Shown here: in pieces, positions 1-9,145 of the stretch
Layout: the number at the start of each line of letters is the position of its first letter
Numbering within the stretch: the first letter of the stretch is position 1
NCBI RefSeq assembly: GCF_049065735.1
Contig: NZ_JBAKHD010000010.1
Span: 30,829 to 94,828 of the forward strand
Direction of reading: 5' to 3'
Source: Paramesorhizobium sp049065735
GTDB lineage: Bacteria; Pseudomonadota; Alphaproteobacteria; Rhizobiales; Rhizobiaceae
DNA: 64,000 bases
Translations under genes and position numbers: made by a program
Notes under the pieces: generated by a model
The model's input: only the letters and a program-made list of their open reading frames with translations
What the model was told of the DNA's origin: nothing
Databases searched by the model: none

Positions 1-5
1 AGCAG

Positions 6-1544
6 ATGGGACACGATTACGTTTTCCGTATCGAAGCCTTGCGCAAATCGTTCGGCCCGTTTCGCGTGCTGAACGGGATTGATCTCGGCTTGCGGGCCGG
101 GGCCGTGACGGTGCTGATGGGGGCCAATGGCGCTGGGAAATCGACGCTGGTGAAAGTCGTCAGCGGCGTATACGCCCGCGACGCCGGCACCATGTCGCTG
201 GGGGGCGCCGATTTCTCGCCCTCGCGCCCTGCGGAGGCGATCCGGGCGGGCGTCGTTACCGTGCATCAGAGCATCAATGACGGCGTGGTGGCCGATCTTG
301 ATGTCGCCACTAACCTGACGCTGGACCGGCTCAACGGGCGCGGAGCGGGCCTCTTGTTCAATCCGCGCAAGGTTCGCGCGGAGGCCACCAAGGTCGCGGG
401 CCGCGTCGGGCTTGCCATCGACCTCAACGCCCGGATTTCCGGTCTCTCGCTGGCCGACCGCCAGATGGTGGCGATTGCCCGCGCCATGGCGCACGAGCCG
501 AAGGTGCTGATCCTGGATGAACCGACGTCCTCATTGTCGAGCGCGGAGGCGGACCGGCTGTTCGCGCTCATCGATCGTCTGCGCGCGCGGGGTGTCGCCA
601 TCCTCTACATTTCGCACCGCATGTCAGACATCCGTCGGCTTGCCGACAGCATTGTGAGCTTACGCGACGGGCGTATCGCCGGCGTTTTCGAAGGGCCGGA
701 GCTCGATTATGAAGGGGCAGTCAACGCCATGCTCGGACAGAAAATCGGCAAGGACCGGATCGAGGTTCGGCCTGCTTCCAAGCCGATTTTCGAGGCCCGC
801 AATCTCGTTATAAACGAAGGATCCCGGCCATTCTCACTGACGGTGGGCGATGGCGAGGTCGTCGCAGTCACCGGCCTTGTCGGCGTGGGAAAGACGGCGC
901 TCGCCGAGACGCTTTTCGGCGTTCGTCCGGCGCTCGGCGGCGAGATGCAACTGGACGGCAAGGGCTATTCGCCGGCAAGCCCGGCTGCCGCCATCCGGCA
1001 GGGCGTATTTCTCGTCGCCAAGGACCGGGGAGAAAACGGCATCGTTCCAGATTTCAGCATAGAGGAAAATATCAGCCTTCCTTTCCTGCGGTCCCTGTCG
1101 AGCCTCAGTGTCCTCAGCCGGAAAAAGGAGCGCGCGCTGGCCCGCCGGCAGATCGAGGCGCTGGGCGTCGTGTGCCGCTGCGAACGCGACGCGATGCATA
1201 CGCTCTCCGGCGGCAATCAGCAGAAAGTGATGGTCGGCCGCTGGCTCGCACGGGCTTCGCGCCTGCTCGTGCTGGATGAGCCCTTTCAGGGCGTCGATAT
1301 CGCTGCACGCCGCGACATTGCGCAGAAGCTGCGCGCCTCGGCGGCGGGGCGCGGCACCATCGTTTTTCTCACCGAGCTCGACGAAGTCTTTGAGATTGCC
1401 GACCGTATCCTTGTCATGTCGGAGCACAGCATCGTCGGCGAGCACCGTAATGCCGGGCTCGATGTCGAGAGGCTGCTTGCGGAAATAGCAGGGCGTCATT
1501 CCCTCGCGCAAACAAATGCGGCCCCACGAACCATGGTTGATTGA
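6..1544 (+). CDS. sugar ABC transporter ATP-binding protein (RbsA/MglA type, two ABC domains)
   Basis: This is the energising subunit of a ribose-type (CUT2) sugar importer, located on the cytoplasmic face of the membrane. The protein has 512 residues and two fused ABC domains, as is usual for RbsA-like proteins. Domain 1 has Walker A GANGAGKST near residues 39-47 and Walker B LILDEP near 168-173. Domain 2 has the variant P-loop GLVGVGKT near 290-297, the signature LSGGNQQK and a second Walker B, LLVLDEP. It is followed directly by its permease and binding protein. The start lies 5 bases from the window edge, so an earlier start or upstream operon genes cannot be excluded. The substrate is not identifiable from sequence. 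Confidence 0.9.
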   Translation: MGHDYVFRIEALRKSFGPFRVLNGIDLGLRAGAVTVLMGANGAGKSTLVKVVSGVYARDAGTMSLGGADFSPSRPAEAIRAGVVTVHQSINDGVVADLDVATNLTLDRLNGRGAGLLFNPRKVRAEATKVAGRVGLAIDLNARISGLSLADRQMVAIARAMAHEPKVLILDEPTSSLSSAEADRLFALIDRLRARGVAILYISHRMSDIRRLADSIVSLRDGRIAGVFEGPELDYEGAVNAMLGQKIGKDRIEVRPASKPIFEARNLVINEGSRPFSLTVGDGEVVAVTGLVGVGKTALAETLFGVRPALGGEMQLDGKGYSPASPAAAIRQGVFLVAKDRGENGIVPDFSIEENISLPFLRSLSSLSVLSRKKERALARRQIEALGVVCRCERDAMHTLSGGNQQKVMVGRWLARASRLLVLDEPFQGVDIAARRDIAQKLRASAAGRGTIVFLTELDEVFEIADRILVMSEHSIVGEHRNAGLDVERLLAEIAGRHSLAQTNAAPRTMVD

Positions 1545-1545
1545 C

Positions 1546-2583
1546 ATGAGCATCGAACACACCACGCCGAAACCGCAGGCGGCCCCATCCGCCTCGTTGC
1601 GCTATATCGCGATTCGATATGGGTTTCTCGCGCTTCTTCTCGGGCTGATCGTCTATTTCTGCCTTTCGACCAGCGGCTTCGCCTCGCCGCAAAGCGCGGT
1701 CTTCATCCTGCAATCGGTGTCCATCACCGGCATTCTGGCGCTGGGCGTGACGGCGACGCTGGTCGTCGGCGGGTTCGATCTTTCCATCGGCTCCGTCGCG
1801 ACGACAGCGATGATGGCCTCATCCTATGTGATGGTGGTGATGGGCGGCGACGCGCTGACCGCGACGCTCGTCTGCCTCGCCATCGGCGTCATTGTCGGCC
1901 TCATCAACGGCGTGCTCATTGTCTATATGCGCGTGCCGGACCTGCTCGCCACGCTCGGCATGATGTTCCTGCTGTTGGGGCTCCAGCGCATCCCGACCGA
2001 GGGCCGCTCCATCGCGACAGGCATGACGCTGCCCGATGGCTCGGTTGCGAGCGGCACTTTCTCTCCTGCTTTTCTGGCGCTGGGGCGGCACCGTTTCGAT
2101 TTTATCCTGCCAAATCTGGTGCCGGTTTCGGTGGTGATCCTGATCGTGCTGGCGCTCGCGATCTGGTTCTTCCTCGAATACACCCGTTTCGGCCGCATGA
2201 TGTATGCGGTCGGCTCCAATGAGCGGGCGGCGGAATTAGCCGGTGCGCCGGTCAATGCCTACAAGATCTGGGCCTATGTGATTTCGGGCGTTTTCGCTTC
2301 TATCGGCGGCATCCTGCTTGCCGCCCGGCTGGGACGCGGCGATATCGCGTCGGGCAACAATCTGCTTCTCGACGCCGTGGCCGCCGCATTGATCGGCTTC
2401 GCCGTGCTCGGAGCCGCCAAGCCCAATGCCTTCGGCACCGCCATCGGCGCGCTGTTCGTCGGCGTGCTGCTGCAAGGGCTCACCATGATGAACGCGCCTT
2501 ACTACACGCAGGATTTCGTCAAGGGCGCGGTGCTGGTCGTCGCCCTTGTCTTCACCTTCGCCCTTTCGGGACGAAGAAAATAG
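1546..2583 (+). CDS. sugar ABC transporter permease (RbsC type)
   Basis: This is the membrane subunit of the ribose-type importer, 345 residues with about eight to ten hydrophobic segments. It carries the family hallmarks GGFDLSIGS (early) and NERAAELAGAPV (cytoplasmic EAA-like loop contacting the ATPase). I start it at the ATG one base after the ATPase stop codon, giving MSIEHTTPK; an in-frame ATG 30 bases upstream would overlap the ATPase gene. The tight spacing indicates translational coupling. Confidence 0.9.
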   Translation: MSIEHTTPKPQAAPSASLRYIAIRYGFLALLLGLIVYFCLSTSGFASPQSAVFILQSVSITGILALGVTATLVVGGFDLSIGSVATTAMMASSYVMVVMGGDALTATLVCLAIGVIVGLINGVLIVYMRVPDLLATLGMMFLLLGLQRIPTEGRSIATGMTLPDGSVASGTFSPAFLALGRHRFDFILPNLVPVSVVILIVLALAIWFFLEYTRFGRMMYAVGSNERAAELAGAPVNAYKIWAYVISGVFASIGGILLAARLGRGDIASGNNLLLDAVAAALIGFAVLGAAKPNAFGTAIGALFVGVLLQGLTMMNAPYYTQDFVKGAVLVVALVFTFALSGRRK

Positions 2584-2614
2584 GCATGAAAAACGCAACT
2601 GGGAGGATATGCGT

Positions 2615-3658
2615 ATGTCGTTAACGAGAAGAACCGTGGCCAAGCTCGGGCTTGCGCTGATCGGGGCCACGATGCTGGGCGGGATGGCGCAGGCCGCCGA
2701 CAAGCCCGCGCCCTTCGACAAGCCGGGCGATGTGAAGATCGCGCTGGTGCGCTATCTCTCGACGGGCGATTTCTTCCAGTCCTATCTGGCGGGCGTCGAG
2801 GCGCAGGCCAAGGCGCTGGGCGTCGATTTGCGGGTGCTCGACAGCCGCCAGGATGCGGCGCTGCAGGCGGATATGGTCGATCAGGCCATCGCCATGGGCG
2901 TCAACGGCATCATCATCCAGCATGGCCTGACCGAGTCCATGAAGGAAGCCGCGAAGCGCGCCGTCGATGCGGGCATCAAGGTCGTCGCTTTCGACGTCAA
3001 TGTCGAGAATGACAAGATTCCGCAGATCGAGCAGTCCGACCGTGATCTTGCGCGCCTCGCGCTGGAGCAGGCGATCAAAGACAATGGCGAGAGCTGGAAG
3101 GCCGGTTATGTCTATGTCGCCGGCATCGCGCCGCTCGACCGCCGCGACGAGACGTGGAAGGAATTCAAGAAGAAATATCCCGGCATCGAGGAAAAGGCGA
3201 TGTTCGGCACGATGGATAACCCAATCGCCAATTCGGTGGCCAATCAGGCGCGCTCGGTGATCTCGGCCAATCCTGACATCACCGTGATGTTCGCTCCCTA
3301 TGACGAATTCGCCAAGGGCGTGAAGATCGCGGTCGACGAGGCGGGGCTTTCGTCGAGCGTCAAAATCTACTCCGCCGATATCTCGACCTCAGACATCGCG
3401 GCGATGCGTGAGCCGGGCAGCGCCTGGGCCGCCACCGCCGCAACGAACCCTGCCGTGGTCGGGCAGGTCTCGGTACGCGCCCTGGCGATGCTTCTGACGG
3501 GAGAAGACCCCGGCAAAAGCGTGATCGTGCCGCCGACCCTCATCACACAGGCGGATCTCAACGAGAACGACATCAAGAACATGGAAGAACTCGCGGCGAA
3601 GATGCCGCAATTCGCCCATGCCGATGTCGCCATGCCCGCATGGATGCCGAAGCCGTAG
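2615..3658 (+). CDS. periplasmic sugar-binding protein of ribose-type ABC importer
   Basis: This is the periplasmic solute receptor (Peripla_BP_4/RbsB-like), 347 residues. The N-terminus is a classical signal peptide ending near GGMAQA/ADKP. The type I binding-protein fold is recognisable from the repeated Rossmann-like halves (alternating strands such as VKIALVRY and KVVAFDV, with a QADMVDQAIAMGVNGIII helix-strand unit). GGGAGG at 2601-2606 lies 8 bases before the chosen ATG and too close to the ATG at 2609, which decides the start. It is the last gene of the three-gene importer and is followed by an intrinsic terminator at 3737. Confidence 0.9.
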   Translation: MSLTRRTVAKLGLALIGATMLGGMAQAADKPAPFDKPGDVKIALVRYLSTGDFFQSYLAGVEAQAKALGVDLRVLDSRQDAALQADMVDQAIAMGVNGIIIQHGLTESMKEAAKRAVDAGIKVVAFDVNVENDKIPQIEQSDRDLARLALEQAIKDNGESWKAGYVYVAGIAPLDRRDETWKEFKKKYPGIEEKAMFGTMDNPIANSVANQARSVISANPDITVMFAPYDEFAKGVKIAVDEAGLSSSVKIYSADISTSDIAAMREPGSAWAATAATNPAVVGQVSVRALAMLLTGEDPGKSVIVPPTLITQADLNENDIKNMEELAAKMPQFAHADVAMPAWMPKP

Positions 3659-3736
3659 GGCCAAATCCAGGAAAAATGTGAATTTTTCCGTCCGGACTTG
3701 GCTGAAACAATAATCAATAGTCGGCAAACGAAACTG

Positions 3737-3762
3737 GCGGCTCTCCCCCGGAGCCGCTTTTT
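3737..3762 (+). terminator. rho-independent terminator after the ribose-type importer
   Basis: A 7-bp GC-rich stem (GCGGCTC / GAGCCGC) with a 7-base loop is followed by TTTTT. It lies 78 bases after the binding-protein stop. A shorter AT-rich palindrome (GGAAAAAT / ATTTTTCC) lies between them near 3670-3690. Confidence 0.8.
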
Positions 3763-3788
3763 ATCTGATGCAACGCCGAAACAACCTA

Positions 3789-4091
3789 TCAGAAACGCGC
3801 CATCGTGCCGGCGTGGCCATAATGAATTAACCCATTCGTCTCGACCGCTCGGACATAATCGGCGAAATGTGTGCCGTTGTAATTATCGGCGGAGGTAACC
3901 ACGACACGGTCACCGACATGAACGACTGGCTTCCACCCAGGCCGCACGGCATAGGAATCGCCGCCTTCCAAGGTGAGCGTTTCGTAGGGCGGATTATATG
4001 CAACCACCTTACCAGTGACGACCTTTGCCTGTGCGCCATAAGCGGACAGAGCGACAAGGACGGCAGAAACAGAAAGTACTTTGATAACCAT
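3789..4091 (-). CDS. small exported DUF1344-like protein
   Basis: This 100-residue protein has a clear signal peptide (MVIKVLSVSAVLVALSAYGA, cleavage after AQA). The mature part is a small beta domain, VVTGKVVAYNPPYETLTLEGG followed by a GDRVVVTS turn. It resembles the DUF1344 family of short periplasmic proteins common in Hyphomicrobiales, whose function is unknown. A good ribosome site (GGGAGG) precedes the ATG. It stands alone, convergent with the importer terminator; the 280 bases upstream of it hold AT-rich DNA and a deleted copy of a palindromic repeat. Confidence 0.6.
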   Translation of the reverse strand: MVIKVLSVSAVLVALSAYGAQAKVVTGKVVAYNPPYETLTLEGGDSYAVRPGWKPVVHVGDRVVVTSADNYNGTHFADYVRAVETNGLIHYGHAGTMARF

Positions 4092-4308
4092 AGCGGACCT
4101 CCCTAGGTAATGAGTGCACTCAAAATTAGCGCCCGATCAGCGCGGCATAATCCTGCGCAACTGTAGGTATAAATATGTTTCTAGGTATATATTGCGTATT
4201 TCAGACAATTTCATACGGCTAAAGTACGGCTAAAATAAGCCGTTGAACTCGCCGAAGCGTACAGCGTGGAGCACCCAACGTTCGTTATAATATTGGACAA
4301 GTATTTTC

Positions 4309-4370
4309 TTTTTAAACGGAACGTTGGCAGGGCAGAGGGGGGTGTCTCGCGATTCCGTCAAAACACAATC
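4309..4370. repeat. internally deleted copy of the 220-bp palindromic element
   Basis: The left 20 bases (TTTAAACGGAACGTTGGC) match the outer left end, and the rest (AGGGCAGAGG... through ATTCCGTCAAAACACAAT) matches the outer right end, of the full elements at 47892 and 50052. The two long inverted arms and the core are missing. It abuts the 3' end of the SorC-type regulator gene. Confidence 0.7.
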
Positions 4371-4374
4371 TGCT

Positions 4375-5334
4375 CTAGGCCGCCCGCGTCAGCTTCCCAT
4401 GCTTGAGGAGCCGACGTGCCATCGAGGCGGTCACCACGAGATGCGAGACGAGATCGCCGCGCAGTGCCGCGACGAGCGAGTGGAACTTATTGTCCTCCTG
4501 CACCACCATCATCCGCTTGGCGATGGCCCGGATCGATCCAAGGTCAGCCGAAATGCAACGCCTGTTATAGGCGCAATCGAGCCATTGGCCGTCCCCGTCG
4601 ATCAATTGCCCCGCGATGACGCCCGCTGCGCCAATTTTCCCCGCCGCATGCATCTCCTCGGCGGTCAGCGCGCCGCACATGACCAGATGACTGTCCGCCT
4701 CGATGCCGCCGACCGAATAAAGCGCCAGCTGGCACTGCGGAATGCCGGCGAGCTGGTCGCGCACGACCGGCTCCTGCCGCAGTGCTTCTGCCAGTTCTTC
4801 GCTGCTCAGCACGAGGGGTGCGTACAAATTGATGCCCTCGGCATTCAGCCGGCGCGCGATTTCGGTGGTGCATTGGTCGGGGCGGAAGGCATAGGGCGCG
4901 CCCAGATTGCCGCAAAGCTGCATCACTTTGACGCCCTGGAGATCCGCATAGGGCATGACATCGGCAATGTGATAAACGGTCTGGCCCCAGGCGACGCCGA
5001 TCCGGTCGCCCTTGTTGATGAGTTCGAGAAACACCGCCGCCGCGACGACAGGCATTTCAGCCGCCGGATCCAGCGCCTGGCGATCCTCCGGCACGATCCA
5101 GACGGCATCGAGCCCCGCGGCATCTTCCAGCTCGCGCGCCAGCACATCGTTCGAAAAAAGTTGCGTCGAGGTGGAGATGGTGACAATTCCCATCTCGCGC
5201 GCCCTGCGCAAATAGGTGGCTACCGACGCCCGCGAAATATCGAGATGCTTCGCCACCTCATCCTGCCGCATGCCATGGGTATAATAGAGCCAGGCGGCCT
5301 TATGCAGGATCTGATCGGTGGACCTGATCGGCAT
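4375..5334 (-). CDS. SorC/DeoR-family sugar-responsive transcriptional regulator
   Basis: This 319-residue regulator has an N-terminal helix-turn-helix (residues about 10-45, YYTHGMRQDEVAKHLDISRA) and a C-terminal sugar-phosphate-binding domain of the SorC/LsrR type (GDRIGVAWGQTVYHIAD, SVGGIE, GVIAGQLIDGDG). Proteins of this family bind phosphorylated sugars and control sugar import and use. The nearest candidate target is the ribose-type importer upstream on the opposite strand, or its own promoter, where a TTGACA/TGTCAA palindrome lies 43 bases upstream. It is transcribed divergently from the LacI gene. Confidence 0.88.
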   Translation of the reverse strand: MPIRSTDQILHKAAWLYYTHGMRQDEVAKHLDISRASVATYLRRAREMGIVTISTSTQLFSNDVLARELEDAAGLDAVWIVPEDRQALDPAAEMPVVAAAVFLELINKGDRIGVAWGQTVYHIADVMPYADLQGVKVMQLCGNLGAPYAFRPDQCTTEIARRLNAEGINLYAPLVLSSEELAEALRQEPVVRDQLAGIPQCQLALYSVGGIEADSHLVMCGALTAEEMHAAGKIGAAGVIAGQLIDGDGQWLDCAYNRRCISADLGSIRAIAKRMMVVQEDNKFHSLVAALRGDLVSHLVVTASMARRLLKHGKLTRAA

Positions 5335-5357
5335 GGAATTCCTCGGTTTTGTTTATT

Positions 5358-5390
5358 TTGACAATATTCACATCAATTGACAAATGTCAA
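5358..5390. promoter_or_regulatory. TTGACA repeats and palindrome upstream of the SorC-type gene
   Basis: TTGACAAATGTCAA at 5377-5390 has two perfect 6-bp arms (TTGACA / TGTCAA) around AA, and a further TTGACA lies at 5358. They sit 24-56 bases upstream of the regulator start, where an autoregulatory operator or promoter would be expected. Function is inferred from position and symmetry only. Confidence 0.4.
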
Positions 5391-5550
5391 AAGTTTCCTC
5401 ACCCATACGGGCGTCAGTTCTATCCGGCTCCGTAACGGCGTACCGGAAAGTTTTGCTTTACAACATTCGTAACCTACCCATTCTTCCCCACGACCTTAGC
5501 CTGCAGATGCGATAAGGTTCGGTGTTCGTTGGTGAATCGGGAGAATTCGA

Positions 5551-6573
5551 TTGAAGCGGTCCGTGGTAACTCTCAAGGACGTCGCCGCGGAGGCCAAGGT
5601 GTCGCGCGCCACAGCGGCGCGGGCGCTCAACAGCTATGGCTATGTGGGCGACGAGACCGCGCTTCGCGTGCAGGAGGCGGCGGAACGGCTCGGCTATCGC
5701 GGGAACCGCGTGGCGCAGGCGCTGCGACGCGGGCAGCTGCCGATCATCGGCTTTGTGCTCGGCGATATCCAGAACCCGTTCTTCGCCCGCATCGCCCATG
5801 ATCTTGAAGTGGAGTTGCGAAAGCGCCGTCATAATCTCCTGATCGCCAGCAGCGAGGAAGACACCGCGCAGGAAAAGGCGCTGCTGGAGAGCTTGCGGGG
5901 CCTGAGCATTCGCGGCTTCATCGTGGCGCCCACATCGGCTGACGACAATGCCCATCTGGAAGAGCTGGTGCGGGAAGGGGTGCCGGTGGTCCTCATCGAC
6001 CGCGCGGTGAAGAACCTCGCGTGCGACAGCGTCGTCGTCGACAACGAGGGCGGCGCGCGGCAGGCGATCGATTATCTCATCAGGAACGGGCACCGGCGTA
6101 TCGGTCTCCTGCAGGATGAGACGCGTATCTTCACCTCGCAGGAGCGTCTGGCCGGCTATCGCAACTCGCTGGAGGCGCATGGGATCGGGCTCGATGATTC
6201 GCTGATCAGCGTGTCCCGTTCCACTGTCGAACATGCTGTCGAGGCGACGATCCGCCTGTTCAGCCAGCGCAACCCGCCCACCGCACTGTTCACCGTGGAC
6301 AGCCTGATGACGCAGGGCGCGCTGCTCGGCTTGCGCGCCATGGGACTCTCCATCCCCAAGGATGTCTCCGTCATCGGCTTCGACGATTTCAATCTCGCCA
6401 CCTTCACCGACCCGCAGATCACGGTCGTCGCGCAGCCCATCGCCGATATCGGCCCGCTCGCGGTGGAAATGCTGATCGACCGGCTGTCAGGCAAGAAGGA
6501 CGCGCCGAGAAATGTCAGCTTCCCCACGCGGCTGATCGTCCGCGGCTCCGTCTCCCGCCGCGAAGGCGCATAA
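5551..6573 (+). CDS. LacI-family transcriptional regulator of the frl-like operon
   Basis: This 340-residue LacI/GalR protein has an N-terminal helix-turn-helix (VTLKDVAAEAKVSRATAARA, residues 6-25) and a periplasmic-binding-protein-like effector domain (IIGFVLGDIQNPFFARI onward; ending SVIGFDDFNLATF). It starts at a TTG codon preceded by CGGGAGA with 6-7 bases spacing. It lies upstream of, and in the same direction as, the fructosamine-like catabolic operon. An 18-bp perfect palindrome with a central CG, typical of LacI operators, lies between the regulator and the first enzyme gene, so this protein is the likely repressor. Confidence 0.9.
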   Translation: MKRSVVTLKDVAAEAKVSRATAARALNSYGYVGDETALRVQEAAERLGYRGNRVAQALRRGQLPIIGFVLGDIQNPFFARIAHDLEVELRKRRHNLLIASSEEDTAQEKALLESLRGLSIRGFIVAPTSADDNAHLEELVREGVPVVLIDRAVKNLACDSVVVDNEGGARQAIDYLIRNGHRRIGLLQDETRIFTSQERLAGYRNSLEAHGIGLDDSLISVSRSTVEHAVEATIRLFSQRNPPTALFTVDSLMTQGALLGLRAMGLSIPKDVSVIGFDDFNLATFTDPQITVVAQPIADIGPLAVEMLIDRLSGKKDAPRNVSFPTRLIVRGSVSRREGA

Positions 6574-6627
6574 GCGGCCTTAAAAAAATGTCGCGATTGG
6601 CTCTTGCCAAAACCGGCAAAACATGTG

Positions 6628-6655
6628 CTCATATGCGTATGAGATCGATCTCATA
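6628..6655. promoter_or_regulatory. LacI-type operator in front of the frl-like operon
   Basis: TATGAGATCGATCTCATA (6638-6655) is a perfect 18-bp palindrome centred on CG. A third half-site, CTCATA at 6628-6633, forms a second palindrome with TATGAG at 6638 (CTCATA-TGCG-TATGAG). The site is about 100 bases upstream of the first operon gene. Confidence 0.65.
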
Positions 6656-6756
6656 GATTTGCATCCGTTGGCTTGGCCGGCTGGACGCTGGGGCGAAATA
6701 CGCCTTTCAGCGAACGGGATCGCCTTGCCTTGCGACTACCAGATGGGAAGGTTTTT

Positions 6757-7770
6757 ATGCTCAACTTCGACAAAGAGCGCTTCGTCAAAATCCAGAGCGG
6801 CGCTGTCGCTATCGCCGATAAAATGCGCCCGCTGATGCGCCAGCTGCTTGATGAAGGGCTCGAACGCGTCTTCTTCATGGGCACGGGCGGCGTCCAGCTC
6901 CTGACCCTGCCGGCAATCGATTTCGCGGCAGGCGCGTCGCTGTTCCCGGTCTCGGCGGCCTTTCCCGCGCAGACGGTGATCAAGCCGCCGGCAGGGCTGG
7001 ATGAAAAGGCGCTCGCTATTCTTCCGTCGCTCTCGGGCACGACGAAGGAGAGCGTGCAACTGCTTTCGTTCCTGAAAGCGAAAGGCGTGAAAACCCTGTC
7101 CCTGACGGGCCATGCCGATACGCCGCTCGCCCGCGAGGCGGATTTCAATTTCACCAATTTCGCTGAGGACGATACGTCGTCGGAGTCCTTCTATCTGCAG
7201 ACCCTGCTGATCGTCCTGGCGCTTCTCGCCGAACGGGGCGAATATGCCGATTACGACGCCACGGTGGAGGAATTGAAGAAGCTTCCCGCCCTGCTCGTCG
7301 ATGCCAAGGCCGCTTTCGAGCCCGCCGCCGCGCAATTGGCGAAGGACATCAAGGACGAGACCTACCACATCTTCACCGGTGCCGGCTCGGTCTGGCCGGA
7401 GGCGCATTATTACGGCATGTGCATTCTGGAGGAAATGCAGTGGATCCGCACGCGGCCCGTCCATGCGGCCGATTTCTTCCACGGCACGCTGGAGCTCGTC
7501 GAGCCGGGCGTCAGCGTTTTCGTCTTCAAGGGCGAGGACGCCTATCGTCCGCTGTCGGACCGGGTGGAAAACTTCGCCAAGCGCTACACCGACAAGGTGA
7601 GGGTTCTCGATAGCGCCTCCGTCGAACTGCCGGGCATTTCGCCTTCCGTCCGCAGCCTGATTTCCCCGGTCATCCTGGCAACGCTGCTCGAGCGGCTGAG
7701 CGCGCATCTGGAGGTGCTGCGCGACCATCCGCTGACCACCCGGCGCTATTACAAGCGCGTCGAATACTAA
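6757..7770 (+). CDS. SIS-domain phosphosugar isomerase/deglycase, FrlB-like
   Basis: This is a 337-residue double-SIS protein. The phosphosugar-binding segments are VFFMGTGGVQLL and LPSLSGTTKESVQLLSFLKAKG in the first domain and HIFTGAGSVWPEAHYYGMCI in the second. SIS proteins next to FrlC- and FrlD-like genes are fructosamine-6-phosphate deglycases, which split fructoselysine-6-P into glucose-6-P and the amine. That assignment is by context; GlmS/AgaS-like activity is the alternative. The start is the ATG preceded by GGGAAGG at 5 bases; an in-frame ATG 84 bases upstream lacks such support. It is the first gene of an eight-gene operon. Confidence 0.75.
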   Translation: MLNFDKERFVKIQSGAVAIADKMRPLMRQLLDEGLERVFFMGTGGVQLLTLPAIDFAAGASLFPVSAAFPAQTVIKPPAGLDEKALAILPSLSGTTKESVQLLSFLKAKGVKTLSLTGHADTPLAREADFNFTNFAEDDTSSESFYLQTLLIVLALLAERGEYADYDATVEELKKLPALLVDAKAAFEPAAAQLAKDIKDETYHIFTGAGSVWPEAHYYGMCILEEMQWIRTRPVHAADFFHGTLELVEPGVSVFVFKGEDAYRPLSDRVENFAKRYTDKVRVLDSASVELPGISPSVRSLISPVILATLLERLSAHLEVLRDHPLTTRRYYKRVEY

Positions 7771-7803
7771 ACACAAAAAGAAACCACAGAAGGGAACTGA
7801 AAC

Positions 7804-9123
7804 ATGAAACGCAGAACGAAAATCCTGTCGATCGCCCTGGCCGCGTTCACCGTGGGTGGCGTGGGCCAGGGCTTTGCCCAAGCGGGCAAGGAAGTCGTCG
7901 CCGAACCGGGGGCGCAAGTGGAATATAAGGGCACGCTCAGCGTCCTGACCAAATTCGGTTTGCAGCTCCTTTCGCCCTATTTCGTCAATCTCGCCAAGGA
8001 ATATGAGAAGCTCCATCCTGATGTGAAGGTCGAGCTCATCCAGGAGAGCGACGACAGCGTGAAGGGCAAGACCAAGGCGCTGGTGGCTTCCAATTCCCTG
8101 CCGGACATCTATTTCACCTGGACCGGAAGCTGGGGCGGCAATTTCGTGCGCGGAAAGCGCGCCGTCGATTTGAGCAAGGTCATCGGGCCGGATACCGAAT
8201 GGGGCAAGACATTCGCCCCCGCCGCCGTCTCGGCCTTTCAGTACAACGGCAAATATTATGGCATCCCGCTTTATCTCGACGCCAAGTTCATGGGCTATAA
8301 CAAGACCATGTTCGCGGAGCTGGGATTAAGCGAGCCGAAGAATTTCGACGCGCTTCTGAAAAGCTGCGATGCTTTGCGTAAGGCGGGCAAAACGGCGATC
8401 TCCTTCGGCAACAAGGAGGGCTGGCCAGCGGTTCACTTCGCAGGGCAGCTGCTTGCCTATAACGTCCCGCGCGAAACGCTCGAAAAGGATTTCGATCAGA
8501 AGACAGCGGACTATTCCGATCCGGGCTATGTGGAAACGCTGAAGCAGTTGAAGGAGCTGATCGACCGCTGCACGGACGGTGCCGCGACCAACGGCACCTC
8601 CTATGCCTCGGCACATCAGGCCTTCGTCAATGCCAAGTCGGCGATGTATTATCAGGAGATCATCGAATTCGACCAGAGCACGGCGCCTGAGGGTGCAGTG
8701 AAGCGGGATGAATTCGGCTATTTCGTGCTCCCGGTGCCCGAAGGCGCGAAGGGCGATCCCAAGGCCATCGAAGGCGCGCCGGAAGGCTATATGATCAACA
8801 CGGCCTCCGACAACATCCCGCTGGCCATCGATTTCATGAAGTTCGTCACCTCGCCGGAAAATGCGCGCCGCCTCTCCGCCCCGCCCTATGGCCAGCCGAG
8901 CGCGACCATCGGCGGCGTGGACCCGGCGAAGATGAACCCGGCCGTCGTCGGCGGGCTCAAGGACATCGCCTCCGCCTCATATCTGATGCCCTGGCTCGAC
9001 ACCGCCAACCCGCCGCGCATCGCCGCTGCATGGCTCTCCGGCCTGCAGGCCCTGATCGGCGGCTCCATGACGCCGGAAGAGGTGATCGAGAAGGTGAAGG
9101 ACGCTGCGAAGGCAGCCAAGTGA
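7804..9123 (+). CDS. sugar ABC transporter substrate-binding protein (CUT1 type)
   Basis: This is the periplasmic receptor of the importer in the frl-like operon, 439 residues, with a signal peptide ending near GVGQGFAQA. The family 1 extracellular solute-binding fold is evident (SVLTKFGLQLLSPYF, LPDIYFTWTGSWGG, YYGIPLYLDAKFMGYNK, and SAMYYQ). It probably binds a glycated amine or sugar conjugate, inferred from the neighbouring FrlB/C/D-like enzymes. It lies 33 bases after the SIS gene with a ribosome site GAAGGGAA. Confidence 0.88.
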   Translation: MKRRTKILSIALAAFTVGGVGQGFAQAGKEVVAEPGAQVEYKGTLSVLTKFGLQLLSPYFVNLAKEYEKLHPDVKVELIQESDDSVKGKTKALVASNSLPDIYFTWTGSWGGNFVRGKRAVDLSKVIGPDTEWGKTFAPAAVSAFQYNGKYYGIPLYLDAKFMGYNKTMFAELGLSEPKNFDALLKSCDALRKAGKTAISFGNKEGWPAVHFAGQLLAYNVPRETLEKDFDQKTADYSDPGYVETLKQLKELIDRCTDGAATNGTSYASAHQAFVNAKSAMYYQEIIEFDQSTAPEGAVKRDEFGYFVLPVPEGAKGDPKAIEGAPEGYMINTASDNIPLAIDFMKFVTSPENARRLSAPPYGQPSATIGGVDPAKMNPAVVGGLKDIASASYLMPWLDTANPPRIAAAWLSGLQALIGGSMTPEEVIEKVKDAAKAAK

Positions 9124-9145
9124 CCTGCATAGGGCAGATAAGCCG

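Noticed and set aside
4324..5361. 345-codon open frame on the plus strand
   Set aside because: It lies opposite the well-supported SorC-type regulator, and its translation is His/Arg/Gly-rich without any motif.
6736..8016. 426-codon open frame on the minus strand
   Set aside because: It spans two real plus-strand genes (SIS protein and binding protein) and their intergenic ribosome site; the composition is that of a GC-driven antisense frame.
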